This document shows, piece after piece, positions 21,244-31,479 of a stretch of 64,000 nucleotides of DNA. Location of the stretch: NCBI RefSeq assembly GCF_000344685.1, contig NW_006920410.1, positions 1,326,414 through 1,390,413 on the forward strand, given 5' to 3'. The DNA is from Gloeophyllum trabeum ATCC 11539. Lineage: Eukaryota > Basidiomycota > Agaricomycetes > Gloeophyllales > Gloeophyllaceae. How positions within the stretch are numbered: position 1 is the stretch's first letter; the number at the start of each line of letters is the position of its first letter. The translations under genes and the position numbers were made by a program. The notes beneath the pieces were generated by a model. That model was not told the origin of the DNA. It saw only the letters and a list, made by a program, of their open reading frames with translations, and did no database searches.

Positions 21244-21640
21244 TCTATCTTCAGCAACGACTGACTGAATAAACCTCAGGTGGGACTCGGAGTTGCCAAT
21301 TCTCCGCAGTCGGCTCGTGGAAGCAACGCAGGCACGAAAACGGATGCTAATTGACTGATCATTGCGCACCGTTTCAAGCATATTTACTTTCGACTTCCAT
21401 AGTTGTTGTATCTGTACCGTGATCAATCCAGCGTAATGTTAGTTGTCATTTCGAGAGGCCCAATAATGCCGCAGCCACAGTTCTGAGTTCAGAAGCGACT
21501 GGGACTGTCGGGCACAGCCACCTTGATCATGCACGATTGCCACATGACGTCACATGTAATGAAGTCAATAAGGAGCTCACGAGTATTGGCAAGCACTCTA
21601 AGCAACCGTAATCCCCTCCACAACCTGAACACATACCATC
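21244..21640. other. Intergenic
   Basis: About 400 bp between two plus-strand genes; promoter of the next gene presumably lies here. No repeat or RNA gene recognised. Confidence 0.35.
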
Positions 21641-23052
21641 ATGCCCACAACGCGCCGTCAGGCTACCCTCGAAAAAAATGGGGAGTTGAATAAACCTGAG
21701 CCAGCCAGTAAGCCCCCCGCGAAGAGCGGCAGGGGAAAGGGGAGGAAGCCGAAGAAGCAAGAGCAAGAAGAGCCAGCCGCTGGCGACAAGAGAGAGGTGG
21801 AGGGAGCCGCGGAAAATAAGGAACAAGAGGAGCCTCCTTCAAAGAAGCCGAAAGTCGACGAGGAGGCCAAAGATGTTAAAAAGGTCCACGAACCCGCGGG
21901 TGACTTCAGCCCTCTTTCAGGTGATTGCGTCGCAACCTGCCTTTTCGTGGAAATTTAGCTAACCCGAGAATTGGCAGGGACTATCGAGCGCGGCCATATC
22001 TATTTCTCCTACAGGCCCAAAGTCCAAGTCGAGGAAGCCGAATCTCTCGATGACGTGCGCAACTTCCAGATAATCTTGGTCCCGCGTCCTCCCGCCTTCG
22101 CGACTAATGATGAAGATACGAGCAAAGTGGATAACGAGAAGAGTGAGGACTCTGAGATGAAACTCCTCTCAGAAGGGGCCGACGCTGTTCCTGCAGCGGA
22201 GCCCAAGGGGCAGGACAAAAAGAAATTCAGAGTCATTACGGTAGGCAAGAAACAGCTGCCGGATCCCGATAGTGGTGGAAGCGGCCGAGGAAGGAAGGAG
22301 ACATTCTGGGCGACTGTCAGTGCCGTTGGAGATGACCTACATAAGCTGGAGAGTGGTCTCGGGGAGAAGGAATACGAGACCAAGACTAGAGGTGAGAGGC
22401 TCTGTCGGGCATATTCGGCGCCGTTCACTCATGTTGTTTTAGGCACCAGACATGAAGGACCAGCTAGATTAGTCGGTCGCGGCGCATATGCCATCGTCAA
22501 TAATGATCCATCGACCCCTTCCAAGAGGGAAACTCACCTTGGTTATCATCTTTCGCACCCATCTCCATCCCAGCTCGGTGAAGTCCAGCACGAGATGCGT
22601 ATATATTCCGCTTCCTCGTTCATCATCCAAGTTCGCAATCCCCTGGCACCCGTGAGCGGTGGTCAGAGGGTCGGTTTACCTCAGGGCAGGCGAGCGGAAT
22701 ATCCGGAACAGGTCATGAAGGAAGTATTTGGGCAAGGCACCAGAGGTACAGAGGCATATGGATTGCGTTTCTCAGGCGTCACCCGGCCGGAACTGCTAGA
22801 CTACGAAGGGGCAGAACTGCTTCTGATCGGAGCAAGGTCTGGTGAAGATGGGCTGGAAACGAGCTTGGGCGAAGGTAGAGGAAGCGGTGCGTGATGTTCG
22901 TCAACATCTGTAACCTCGTTTTGATTCTTTTCTCAGCATTAAACGAGACTGCGGAGAAAGAAAAGGATGAGTCAATTCAAGACGTCCTCAAGGAACTCGC
23001 TATGGACGAGGAGAAGATCCCCGCAGAGCCTTTGAAAGGCGAATGGCTGTAG
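21641..23052 (+). CDS. Conserved fungal protein with basic N terminus, function unknown
   Basis: Four exons: 21641-21920, 21978-22391, 22443-22886 and 22937-23052; 1254 nt, 417 residues. The first 90 residues are Lys/Glu/Pro-rich with nuclear-localisation-like clusters (GRGKGRKPKKQ, SKKPKVDEE). The core begins GTIERGHIYFSYRPKVQVEE and continues DDVRNFQIILVPRPP; then WATVSAVGDDLHKLESGLG, HLGYHLSHPSPSQLGEVQHE, ASSFIIQVRNP and FSGVTRPELLDYEGAELLLI. This core is shared by many fungi in proteins sometimes labelled 'BTB domain transcription factor', although no BTB fold is evident here. A nuclear role is likely from the basic N terminus; nothing more can be claimed. Confidence 0.75.
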
Positions 23053-23233
23053 TTTGAAATTACATTGTACAACATATCGGTGCTATGATACTACACCTGA
23101 ATCAGTAAATAAAAGAATGCAATATTGAAAAGAGAACACGTACAGAGTCCATGCATCTCTCAACCCACAGTGCGGTACGAGTCTATAATAAGCAGGGTAT
23201 ATGTCAACGAAACGAAACGTCCTGGAGTATCCG

Positions 23234-23948
23234 TCATGACACTTCGGTGGCCTCGTCGGGATCCGTGTTGACTCGGAGGACCTTAACCCATTCTCGATAA
23301 TTGAAGTTACCCTGTCTGTCCGTAAAGGGGCCCTTCAATAGGCGGTCAATCTGAAATCGTCGTGAGCCCACTACTAGGAGCAATATAATCATGAGTCTCA
23401 CCTCCGATTGGTCCATCCGTTCCCCGACCTCTGAGAGCCACTTCCTCATTTCGTCACATTTCACAGTGCCAGTATCATTCTCATCAAATGACTCGAACGC
23501 CTCAATCAGCTCAGCCTCGGTGTCGAATTCGAACAGGTGCTCCCCCATCATGGTGAGGAACATCGTGAAGTTGATACCGCCACGGTCGTCCGCGTCCTCA
23601 CCAGACGGCGATCTGCTATGGGTGCCTGGTCGGTCGCTGAGTAGATCGTCAAGCATCTTCCTCGACGGTTGCAAGCCTAGAAGACATGCAGCATTGTATG
23701 AGACGAGGGTGAGTGAGAGGAGGGTATAGAAAGCCCATACCGAGGCTCGCGAAGATATCTTTCAGATCTTTCTCGCTCACAATCCCATCCCTGTCCTGAT
23801 CTATGAGAGAGAACGCCTCTTTGAACTGCTGGATCTGAGGGGCATTGAACAACTGGAAGACGCCTGAAGGTTCGCGTCGCGCCCGGGACTTCTGAGCCTT
23901 TGTCAACTTCGGACCTCCCGGGGAAAGATAGTCGGGATAACGGGACAT
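23234..23948 (-). CDS. Myosin regulatory light chain (EF-hand)
   Basis: Light chain of a conventional myosin, acting in the contractile ring and actin cables. Three exons: 23741-23948, 23402-23676 and 23234-23350; 600 nt, 199 residues. The N-terminal extension has RREPSGVFQLF, the place of the regulatory phosphoserine in this family. EF-hand 1 has a complete calcium loop, DQDRDGIVSEKD. Later hands (FESFDENDTGTVKCDEMRKW and FTDRQGNFNYREWVKVL) are degenerate, as in regulatory light chains. The phosphorylatable N terminus points to the Rlc1/regulatory type and not Cdc4. An ATG two codons upstream (23954) is an alternative start. Confidence 0.88.
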
Positions 23949-23954
23949 GATCAA

Positions 23955-24262
23955 CTCCTCAACCCAATGAAAGCAAATCGAGGACTATGCGAGAAGGACA
24001 CGCCCAAGCGATATAGGAGAAGAGTTTCAGATTCAGACTACAGCTCTGGTTATATATCCAAGCTTGCCACAACGGGAACCCTTAATACGCGATCACATGA
24101 CAAAGGCTTGATCCCTATTTGGCACTTGTCACGACAGAGATATTGATACAGTAAATAATGCAAGCATTTCCTCCGGAACAACAAGAAGTACGCATAGATG
24201 AAGTACAACGGTAGCGAGCTAGAAGAATAGCCACAAACCCCGAATAACAGCCGCGCAAGTCG
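23955..24262. other. Intergenic
   Basis: About 300 bp: promoter side of the light-chain gene and 3' side of the SDR gene. No other feature seen. Confidence 0.35.
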
Positions 24263-25247
24263 TTACTTCCTGATGAGCGCTCTGCACATCAAGTACAACG
24301 CAAACGTCCTGGGCAGCCACTTCAGGATAGTGATCAAGGTCCCACCAGCCCCCATTCCCTCGAGGATTGCAGGAGGCTTCCTGCGGAGGGCCTTCCGGAC
24401 CACAAGTTCCGCAAACTCCTCTGTGGGCATGGAACCTTTGCCTTGACTCGCCCACATGCGCTCCAGCATCCTGTCCAGGTAGTCTTTATATAACGAGTCC
24501 TCCGGGAGAGTGAAGGTTTGCGCGTGGTTACTTGAGAAGTTGGACTTGATACCAGCGGGGGCAACCAACATGACGTCGATATTGAAAGGCTTGAACTCCA
24601 TGTACAGGCTCTCAGTTATGGAGCGCAGGGCTGCTTTCGTGGCGCAGTATATCCCAGCCCATGGCGTAGCACTAATCCGGGCGTCAGGCCAGTCGATGAA
24701 CTGTGACTTCGTGGACTCACATATGCCCGACCACAGAACCGATGTTAACTATCAGCCCGGACTTTCGAGCCGCCATGTGCGGGAAGGCGGCTTGCGCGGT
24801 CCGCAACGCTCCGTAGACATTTGCGTCGAAGGTACGCTTCACCGTTTCGAGCGGGATTTCAACGGTTGGACCTGTTTAGCCCTCAGTACTTAGTGGTGGC
24901 CGATAAATGTCATGTAGGGATTGAGAGTACCAATGCACGCATGTCCGGCATTATTCACCACCACGTCTATCCGTCCTTCAGCCTCTATGATCTGCTGCAC
25001 TACAGCTTCGACGTCCTCCTCGCTGGTGACATCCATTGCAAGTCTACGTATTGACGGGTGGTCAAAGGCGTCCATTGACTCAAGTCTGCGTGACGTTGCG
25101 TAGACTTTACAGCCATGTTTCGCGAAATGCAGGCACCTGGAGGGAATGAGTGATACCAGAGGGCAATCGACGAAGTGCTTACAGATGGAATCCAATTCCG
25201 CCGTTAGAACATCCAGTCACCAATACGACCTTAGGTGCGCCGGACAT
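24263..25247 (-). CDS. Short-chain dehydrogenase/reductase, AYR1-like
   Basis: NAD(P)H-dependent reductase, most like 1-acyldihydroxyacetone-phosphate reductase of lipid droplets and ER. Four exons: 25183-25247, 24931-25136, 24721-24871 and 24263-24671; 831 nt, 276 residues. Cofactor motif VTGCSNGGIG near residue 10, NNAG at about 88, and the catalytic Ser (IGSVVGH) with Y-C-A-T-K (YxxxK) at about 150. The C-terminal end is hydrophobic and basic (LKWLPRTFALYLMCRALIRK), consistent with membrane association as in AYR1. All junctions hold frame. Substrate is inferred from the family. Confidence 0.85.
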
Positions 25248-25644
25248 GGCTATGTCGCGTCGTGGTACTAGACAGCAGCTGGTTATGGACTAAGTAGTCC
25301 AGAATATCGACGTCCTTATTATAAGACAAGTAGAACCGCCATAAACCCAAACCTCGATGGGCATTATTGGGAATTGATAGGCTTCACATGGTCGTCGATC
25401 CCACACCTGTACATGTCCGCTGTCTCCGGAGTACAACAATCAGGGTAAAATCCACGAGAGACAAAGCAAACATTCTCAGAGAAGTAAGAACTCGGAGGTG
25501 TGACCAGATTAATGTAACCCGACCACAATCAACAGAACGTTAACCTCGATCGGCTCAAGATGGCGACGAAGATGGCGTCAAGTCCTCATATCCCTCTAAC
25601 ATCCGATAAGATAGGTTATACATCGTTGCTGTAACAATTAACTA
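25248..25644. other. Intergenic
   Basis: About 400 bp between two minus-strand genes; contains the SDR promoter. No further feature seen. Confidence 0.35.
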
Positions 25645-26338
25645 TTACGAGACTATTAGATGCGTGTATGGATGAAACAGATCCTCTAACTGTCTACCAT
25701 AATGGTTTGCGCCATGCGTCCATAGATGAAACCATGCCACAGCAAAGGCAGCACCACAGCAACATCCGACTGCAACCTGGGCCAGGGTGTGCTTACCGAG
25801 CCATATACGGGAGCCAGCGACGACGACAGCGGAAGGGAGCATAAGAATTGGAGGTAGTACCCGGATGGCTTGCCCCGAAGGCAGCGACGGGTGAATGGGG
25901 AGATATGCACAGGCCAGGGGAATATAGACGGCGAAGAACGTGATGGTAGCGGAATGTGTGCTGGGCATTCTGCAACGGGACGTCTGAGCGACTACAGTCC
26001 CCAACCAACGGCCGAGCAAGTATCACTCACCCGTAAGCTGGTTTCTTCCTGTCGCTGCGTAGTACAGGCCTTGGCTGGCGAACGACGCGTTTGAGAGCCT
26101 TGACCACTAGGCTGCATATTACAGCGCCCACCGAGAAATAAAGAGCGCCGGCGGAACGAGTATACAATACAAATGAGCCGGTCAAGCCGATAATAACAAG
26201 GTTGACCTGCGGACAAGGCGAAGTCAGTTGACTGCCAAGTCCTCGGACCCTTCCATCTCTGAGACGCACTCTGCGAAGGATAATCAGCCACCACGGCTGC
26301 CCGGTATACTTTCCAGCATACTCTCGTTCAGCGACCAT
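25645..26338 (-). CDS. PAP2-family phosphatase (dolichyldiphosphatase-like)
   Basis: Membrane lipid phosphatase. Three exons: 26270-26338, 26031-26206 and 25645-25969; 570 nt, 189 residues. Motif C1 is KRVVRQPRP (K-x6-R-P), C2 is GMPSTHSA, and C3 is SRIWLGKHTLAQV. The histidines and arginines of the PAP2 site are all present. The last C3 residue is Gln where many PAP2 enzymes have Asp, a trait also seen in dolichyl-pyrophosphate phosphatases, which supports a CWH8/CAX4-like substrate. Four or so transmembrane helices surround the motifs. Short relative to typical dolichyldiphosphatases at the N terminus. A TATA-like string lies about 170 bp upstream on the minus strand. Confidence 0.8.
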
Positions 26339-26681
26339 CTGGCCGTTGCAAGCAGGAGTGCGTTGGCCTTCGGAGGAACATGAGGACCAGTGTAATACAC
26401 GGTGGTGGCGTAGCTGCCGAATTCCGGCCAAGACGTCTCGATTGGGCCGCCGGACCTTGGCGTGGACCCGCGAGACTCGGGCGGGTTCCCTATACAGAGA
26501 AAGCTATTCTGAGAACAGGCCTTTTATATGTACCACTGCCTCCCGTTCAGCCTTCGATCCCCTTTTGTTGGCTGCGTGTCTGTGGTATCTGCTTGCTCCC
26601 TGTCACGTCTGGAATAGCGCTTGCGCTTCATCATCCCGCTCTCTCTCTTGCTTACTACCCTCTAATCCGACTCCAGTCGTA
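26339..26681. promoter_or_regulatory. Divergent promoter between PAP2 and PLC-like genes
   Basis: 343 bp separate the two start codons. On the minus strand TATAAAAGG occurs around 26519-26527, suitably placed for the PAP2 gene. The plus-strand side is pyrimidine-rich (CTCTCTCTTGC near 26641), typical for fungal transcription starts. Confidence 0.4.
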
Positions 26682-28199
26682 ATGCATCTCTCGAAACATC
26701 TGGCGCTGGTCTCGCTTTCCCTCCTTTCGACTCTCTCCGCAGCACATGGCGCATCCGTAACACGGCGAGCCACAACCTGCAATGGACACGCCGAGGTATG
26801 CTCATCTCGCGTCTTATTGCTTCAAAACTTATGTGGTGAATGTATGTCAGTTATGCGATCGTAGCTACGGCAATGTCACGTTCGTCGGGGCACATGATTC
26901 CTATGCAGTAGGAACAAACAACCGTGAGTAGTGCAGAACTCTAGAGACATAATCATTGACACTGCTGCCACTGGCAGTCGCTGCCAATCAGGATTACAAC
27001 AGTAAGTTCGTCGTCTCTGCCTGCGGACTACGTTTCTGAGCAGTCGCTTGTGGCCTAGTCACTCAACAATTGAACGATGGCATCCGTATGCTTCAAATGC
27101 AAGCACATAACAATGGAGGCACCATTCAGCTGTGTCATACCAGCTGTGTACGTGCTAGCTTTTTTGCTTACTTCACCCCCCCTCCTCACGATCTATCCAC
27201 AGTCCCTATACAACGGTGGGACCCTTCAGGATTACCTGACGACAGGTATATGGTCTTCCTGACATGATAGTACAGGTTGGACTTACATCACCTTTAGTGA
27301 AGACATGGTTGGACGCGAACCCCAATGATGGTGAATTGGTTTGGTCAATTTCCATGAGTATGATGACCTAAGAATGAACCTCTAGTTCTCTCACTCCTCA
27401 TCGTGAATTCCGATGATTTGCCGCCGTCCCAATACGACGCTGTCTTCAAGACGGTAGGATTGGATACGATGTCATATACACCCGCCTCGTCCCCCATTAC
27501 GCAGAGCTCATGGCCCACGCTGGGTTCCATGATTGACTCGGGCAAGCGCTTGGTCACGTTTATGGATGCCTCGGCGGACTTCACTGCCGTACCCTACATC
27601 ATTGACGGTGAGTATCTCAAGGCTCAAGATCGTTCAGATGTTCTAATGATTCAGAGTTCACCAATATTTGGGAGACTGCGTATGACGTAACCGACACAAC
27701 TTTCAACTGCGAGGTCAACCGTTCGAAAGGGGATACCTCTACGGAGATGTATCTCATCAATCACTTCCTGGATCAGCTTGTTCTGGGGAACCCTGTACCG
27801 GATGTGGGCAACGCTGCCAGTACTAACGCGGTATCCGGTGTTGGTTCGCTGGGTCAACAGGTTGCGACATGCGCTGCCCAGTATGGCAGGAACCCGAACT
27901 TCATGCTAGTTGATGTACGTATCCTTCTTGTGCTCCTTCGCACACGGTGCTAAGTCGTCCTGCAGTTCTACGAATATGGTGGAGGATCTGTTTTCCAGGT
28001 AGCGGCCTCCGCGAATGGCGTGGACTACTCCCCATCTACTCCAGTTGCTTCGCCAAAGTCTCAGACGTCGGATTCTTCGAACTCGACCGGTGGCTCCAGT
28101 TCGGCTGCTCCAATTGACTTCCGGATAAACCAGAGTCATGCTGTCGCTGTCTCAGCCTTAATCTTCAGCGTGTTGCTTGGGGCATACAGTGTTGTGTAG
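26682..28199 (+). CDS. Secreted/GPI-anchored PLC-like phosphodiesterase
   Basis: TIM-barrel protein of the PI-PLC X-domain-like superfamily. Nine exons: 26682-26795, 26851-26923, 26978-27001, 27059-27147, 27203-27245, 27298-27330, 27386-27607, 27655-27914 and 27966-28199; 1092 nt, 363 residues. The N-terminal signal peptide is MHLSKHLALVSLSLLSTLSA. The first catalytic-type His is in VTFVGAHDSY; LNDGIRMLQMQAH and WLDANPNDVLSLLIVNSDD follow. A Ser/Thr/Pro-rich stalk and a C-terminal hydrophobic tail (ALIFSVLLGAYSVV) suggest a GPI anchor. Fungal members are usually called PLC-like phosphodiesterases without a known substrate. Every exon junction keeps frame. Confidence 0.85.
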
Positions 28200-28334
28200 G
28201 CGTTGCAACTTCATCTCACGATCATCTCGCATCCAGTAGCCAAAATGTACTTTGCGGACTGCACCATAGGACACATTCGGACATTCGGACATGCAATTTT
28301 AAATTAACCAGATTTTAATCACTAGTACTATCAT

Positions 28335-28369
28335 TGAGGGGGTTCTGCAAATTTTGCAGAACCCCCTCA
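28335..28369. repeat. Perfect 35-bp palindrome, subterminal
   Basis: Arms of 17 bp (28335-28351 and 28353-28369) with a single central T; the arm is TGAGGGGGTTCTGCAAA. It is the element's TIR core joined head to head with its own reverse complement, as would arise from one copy ending inside another. Followed by CCCCC. Confidence 0.9.
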
Positions 28370-28818
28370 CCCCCTTATATCTCATTCCACACTCAACCAA
28401 AAAATGTTGGGTAAGCTCAGGCAGGTATATATACACTAGAATAGAACCTCTGCCAAGTCAGAATGGGAATATCTGCTGTGGTTGAAGAGAGGGAGAGAAA
28501 ATGGGTCCTATAGGCCATGGGAAAGAAACAGTGTCCACTAGATCTCTCGTGATGCTCTCAACGGACTGCAGTGGAATGGCTTGGCGTATCATGAATATGC
28601 TGTCTATAGTACAATACACCAGCCCGATAGAGTAAATAACGAGCGTGTCGAGATAGAGAGGCAACTTTGCACATCTCCCGGGCCCATATCGTGACAAAAG
28701 CGTGACATGGCTCGCGGCGAGATCCCACTGTGACCGCATGTGACACCTTTTTGCAGAACCCCCTACATGAACCGGCATCTCTCTCCTACGTTCCACAGGC
28801 TGCATAAAAATGCACAAA

Positions 28819-29265
28819 NNNNNNNNNNNNNNNNNNNNNNNNNNNNNNNNNNNNNNNNNNNNNNNNNNNNNNNNNNNNNNNNNNNNNNNNNNNNNNNNNN
28901 NNNNNNNNNNNNNNNNNNNNNNNNNNNNNNNNNNNNNNNNNNNNNNNNNNNNNNNNNNNNNNNNNNNNNNNNNNNNNNNNNNNNNNNNNNNNNNNNNNNN
29001 NNNNNNNNNNNNNNNNNNNNNNNNNNNNNNNNNNNNNNNNNNNNNNNNNNNNNNNNNNNNNNNNNNNNNNNNNNNNNNNNNNNNNNNNNNNNNNNNNNNN
29101 NNNNNNNNNNNNNNNNNNNNNNNNNNNNNNNNNNNNNNNNNNNNNNNNNNNNNNNNNNNNNNNNNNNNNNNNNNNNNNNNNNNNNNNNNNNNNNNNNNNN
29201 NNNNNNNNNNNNNNNNNNNNNNNNNNNNNNNNNNNNNNNNNNNNNNNNNNNNNNNNNNNNNNNNN
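28819..29265. other. Assembly gap (447 N)
   Basis: A run of 447 N inside the TIR element. The 301 bp on its left recur directly on its right, so the gap size and the duplicated flank are assembly-dependent. Confidence 0.99.
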
Positions 29266-29566
29266 TGGGAAAGAAACAGTGTCCACTAGATCTCTCGTGA
29301 TGCTCTCAACGGACTGCAGTGGAATGGCTTGGCGTATCATGAATATGCTGTCTATAGTACAATACACCAGCCCGATAGAGTAAATAACGAGCGTGTCGAG
29401 ATAGAGAGGCAACTTTGCACATCTCCCGGGCCCATATCGTGACAAAAGCGTGACATGGCTCGCGGCGAGATCCCACTGTGACCGCATGTGACACCTTTTT
29501 GCAGAACCCCCTACATGAACCGGCATCTCTCTCCTACGTTCCACAGGCTGCATAAAAATGCACAAA
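29266..29566. repeat. 301-bp direct duplicate of 28518-28818 across the gap
   Basis: Offset 748; all stretches compared are identical, and the right copy continues where the left one ends (at the AAA before the N run). Most likely an unmerged contig overlap, as at the ALG9 gap. Confidence 0.85.
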
Positions 29567-29797
29567 AATCATGAAGACGTTCATCACTAAGTCACACACA
29601 ATATGCGGAAGATCCGGTAAGAATCCGTCAAGTGTGCGGAATGCTACAGGCCGAATTCGATACTTTTTGCAGAACCCCCTCAATGATAGTATGCATCGGG
29701 TAATTGTGATGTGACCTGACGTGAGTATCGAAGATCTGTCGATCAGCGTTCCCATTACCGAGCTGTTGTGGGTCCCTTCAAGTTCCTGCCACATACG

Positions 29798-30996
29798 ATG
29801 AGCTTCCAACACTTCAGACTGGAAGCCAGTTTCGGCCCCTCCCCTTCGTTTCAGATTCCTGGAATCTCTCTGCAGCCTGCCGCATCCAGTAGTATCCCCT
29901 CAATAATTCACGATCCCAATACGCCAGCCAGTAGTCGAGGGCAGTTTCAGGTGCAATTGAACAAGCCGGAGATACCTCAGCCCAGTAAGAGGCCTGCGAC
30001 GCCAAAGGCCCCTTATGGCTCTGGAGACATAGACGATGGATACACGATGGTGTTTGAGAATATGGATGCTTTCGAAGCCTGGCGGCGCAAAGAGGAAGAG
30101 GAGAAAGTGGTCGAATTCGTGAAGGGCGACACCCACGGCTCTAAGGCCAACCCTCCAAGGTTCAAGGATCACATCAAGCTGGTGTGTGCGCGGCACCAGA
30201 GGAGCGGGAGAAAGAAATACGTGAAGAAGCACCCGGAGAGGGTCAGGAAGGTCCCGAGTCGCAAGGTACGGTACCTTCGTTGAAGGCGCCCCTATGAAAT
30301 TCTGTGGTACTAAGCTCAAGACATGGGGAAGTAGATTGAAGGTGTAGGTTGCCCCGCGTCCATAAGCTTCAAAACTTATTTCCATACTCCCGAGGTTCGT
30401 GTCAGCTGTAAGTACATCTTAATTTCGGATGCTGTCTGGCCGTGGCTTAGCTTCGACGCACAGATATTTCTGAGCATTCACATGAAATTGGACTTGCAAA
30501 TCTTCCCTTCACTCGTCGGGGCAGAAAGGCACAGGTAGAATTCGAGAAGGAGCACAAGGGACGCCGGGGCCGACCTCCCAAACGACTGAGAAACGAAGCT
30601 GGCACCCGCTCTTCATCTGAATCCAGCTCTCAAGGTGAAGACGACCTTGCAGGTGCATCATCGACGGCATCCTACCCACAGTCCCACTCCGCCCAGCAAA
30701 GTCACTTTTCTGAGGTCGTCTCTATGCTCGCTCCTCTGCCTCAGTTCCCTCCTCCGGCCACGGCTCCCGCGGACATGATCGAGAGGTGGGAGCGGATGGG
30801 CACCCTCTTTGATACAGTCAAGCAGCACGCTAGGACCTTTCAGTACCCTGACGCCAGCGTGGCGGCCTTGGAGAGTGTGCTGATTCGGCTGTATCTTGAG
30901 AGCCCTGTACATGGATCCGCACTCATTGCAGACACGCACAGGATCACTCAGGAATCAGACCGAGGACGGGTGCCTTCACAAGCTAATGCCGAGTAG
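29798..30996 (+). CDS. FAR1/WRKY-like DNA-binding protein with AT-hook
   Basis: Three exons: 29798-30265, 30335-30407 and 30464-30996; 1074 nt, 357 residues. After a Pro/Ser-rich start, residues about 85-200 form a FAR1/Mutator-type zinc-binding fold: YTMVFENMDAFEAWRRKEEE, HIKLVCARHQRSGRKKYVKK, then GVGCPASISFKTYFHTPEVR and SEHSHEIG. Candidate metal ligands are the Cys of LVCA, the Cys of GCPA and the His pair in SEHSHE. Directly after comes an AT-hook, GRRGRPPKR, and a Gln/Ser-rich tail with a helical C-terminal part. The domain resembles the N terminus of MULE transposases, yet no DDE domain follows, so a domesticated transcription factor is likely. The family is frequent in agaricomycetes. 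Confidence 0.75.
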
Positions 30997-31479
30997 TTCT
31001 TAGACATGCCTTGCCTGACGACTTTCTCCCTCCTTCACGCACCTGGCAGCATCCTCGAGACCCAGAACGTCTCGTACGCACCCCTGACCAGAGCGCAAAT
31101 GACTAGGCCGATCAGGGCCTGTACCTTCTCAAAACGACAAGCCGGACTTCGACCTTCACCCAGTACCATGCGACAAAAACTCTCGTGGATTCTTTCGGAT
31201 GTTGGCACTAGTAGGGCTTTCGTTACCCAGCGAAGGTCCCGGGAGGATTCTTAGCCGTTGAGTCAGGGTGTAACCTAGCACTAAGTAGTACTAGTGTATT
31301 GCATATCGTCTATACCAAACGGTGTTCATTTTATGCGCATATGCCAATCTGCAGCGTATACCCAGGTTATATCGCATATCTGGATTGTAGGTCCGGATTT
31401 GTCTCTGTTTGTCCTTCGACAAATATTCAACGTCCATTTGTCCTGTTCCTGATTTAGATCACTTTCTCTTCAGTCTATC
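30997..31479. other. Intergenic
   Basis: About 480 bp between two plus-strand genes, including the UTP11 promoter. Short frames here (for example 31006-31254) have no recognisable domain. Confidence 0.35.

Larger units (their letters stand above)
28328..29689. mobile_element. TIR element flanked by TA (Tc1/mariner-like), contains assembly gap
   Basis: The terminal inverted repeat CTATCATTGAGGGGGTTCTG begins at 28328 and its reverse complement ends at 29689; the match continues to TGCAAA (about 26 bp). The dinucleotide TA flanks both ends (28326-28327 and 29690-29691), the target preference of Tc1/mariner elements. Further copies of TTTTTGCAGAACCCCCT lie inside (28746 and 29494 areas), and a perfect palindrome follows the left end. 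The interior is cut by 447 N flanked by a 301-bp duplicate, so the true length is unknown. No transposase is visible; a 119-codon minus-strand frame (28458-28817) is not convincing. Confidence 0.75.

Noticed and set aside
28458..28817. 119-codon minus-strand frame in the TIR element
   Set aside because: Too short for a transposase, no DDE/D pattern, and duplicated only through the gap artefact.
12666..29797. Secondary-metabolite or other biosynthetic cluster
   Set aside because: The SDR, PAP2 and PLC-like genes lie close together but have no backbone enzyme, transporter or shared regulator beside them.
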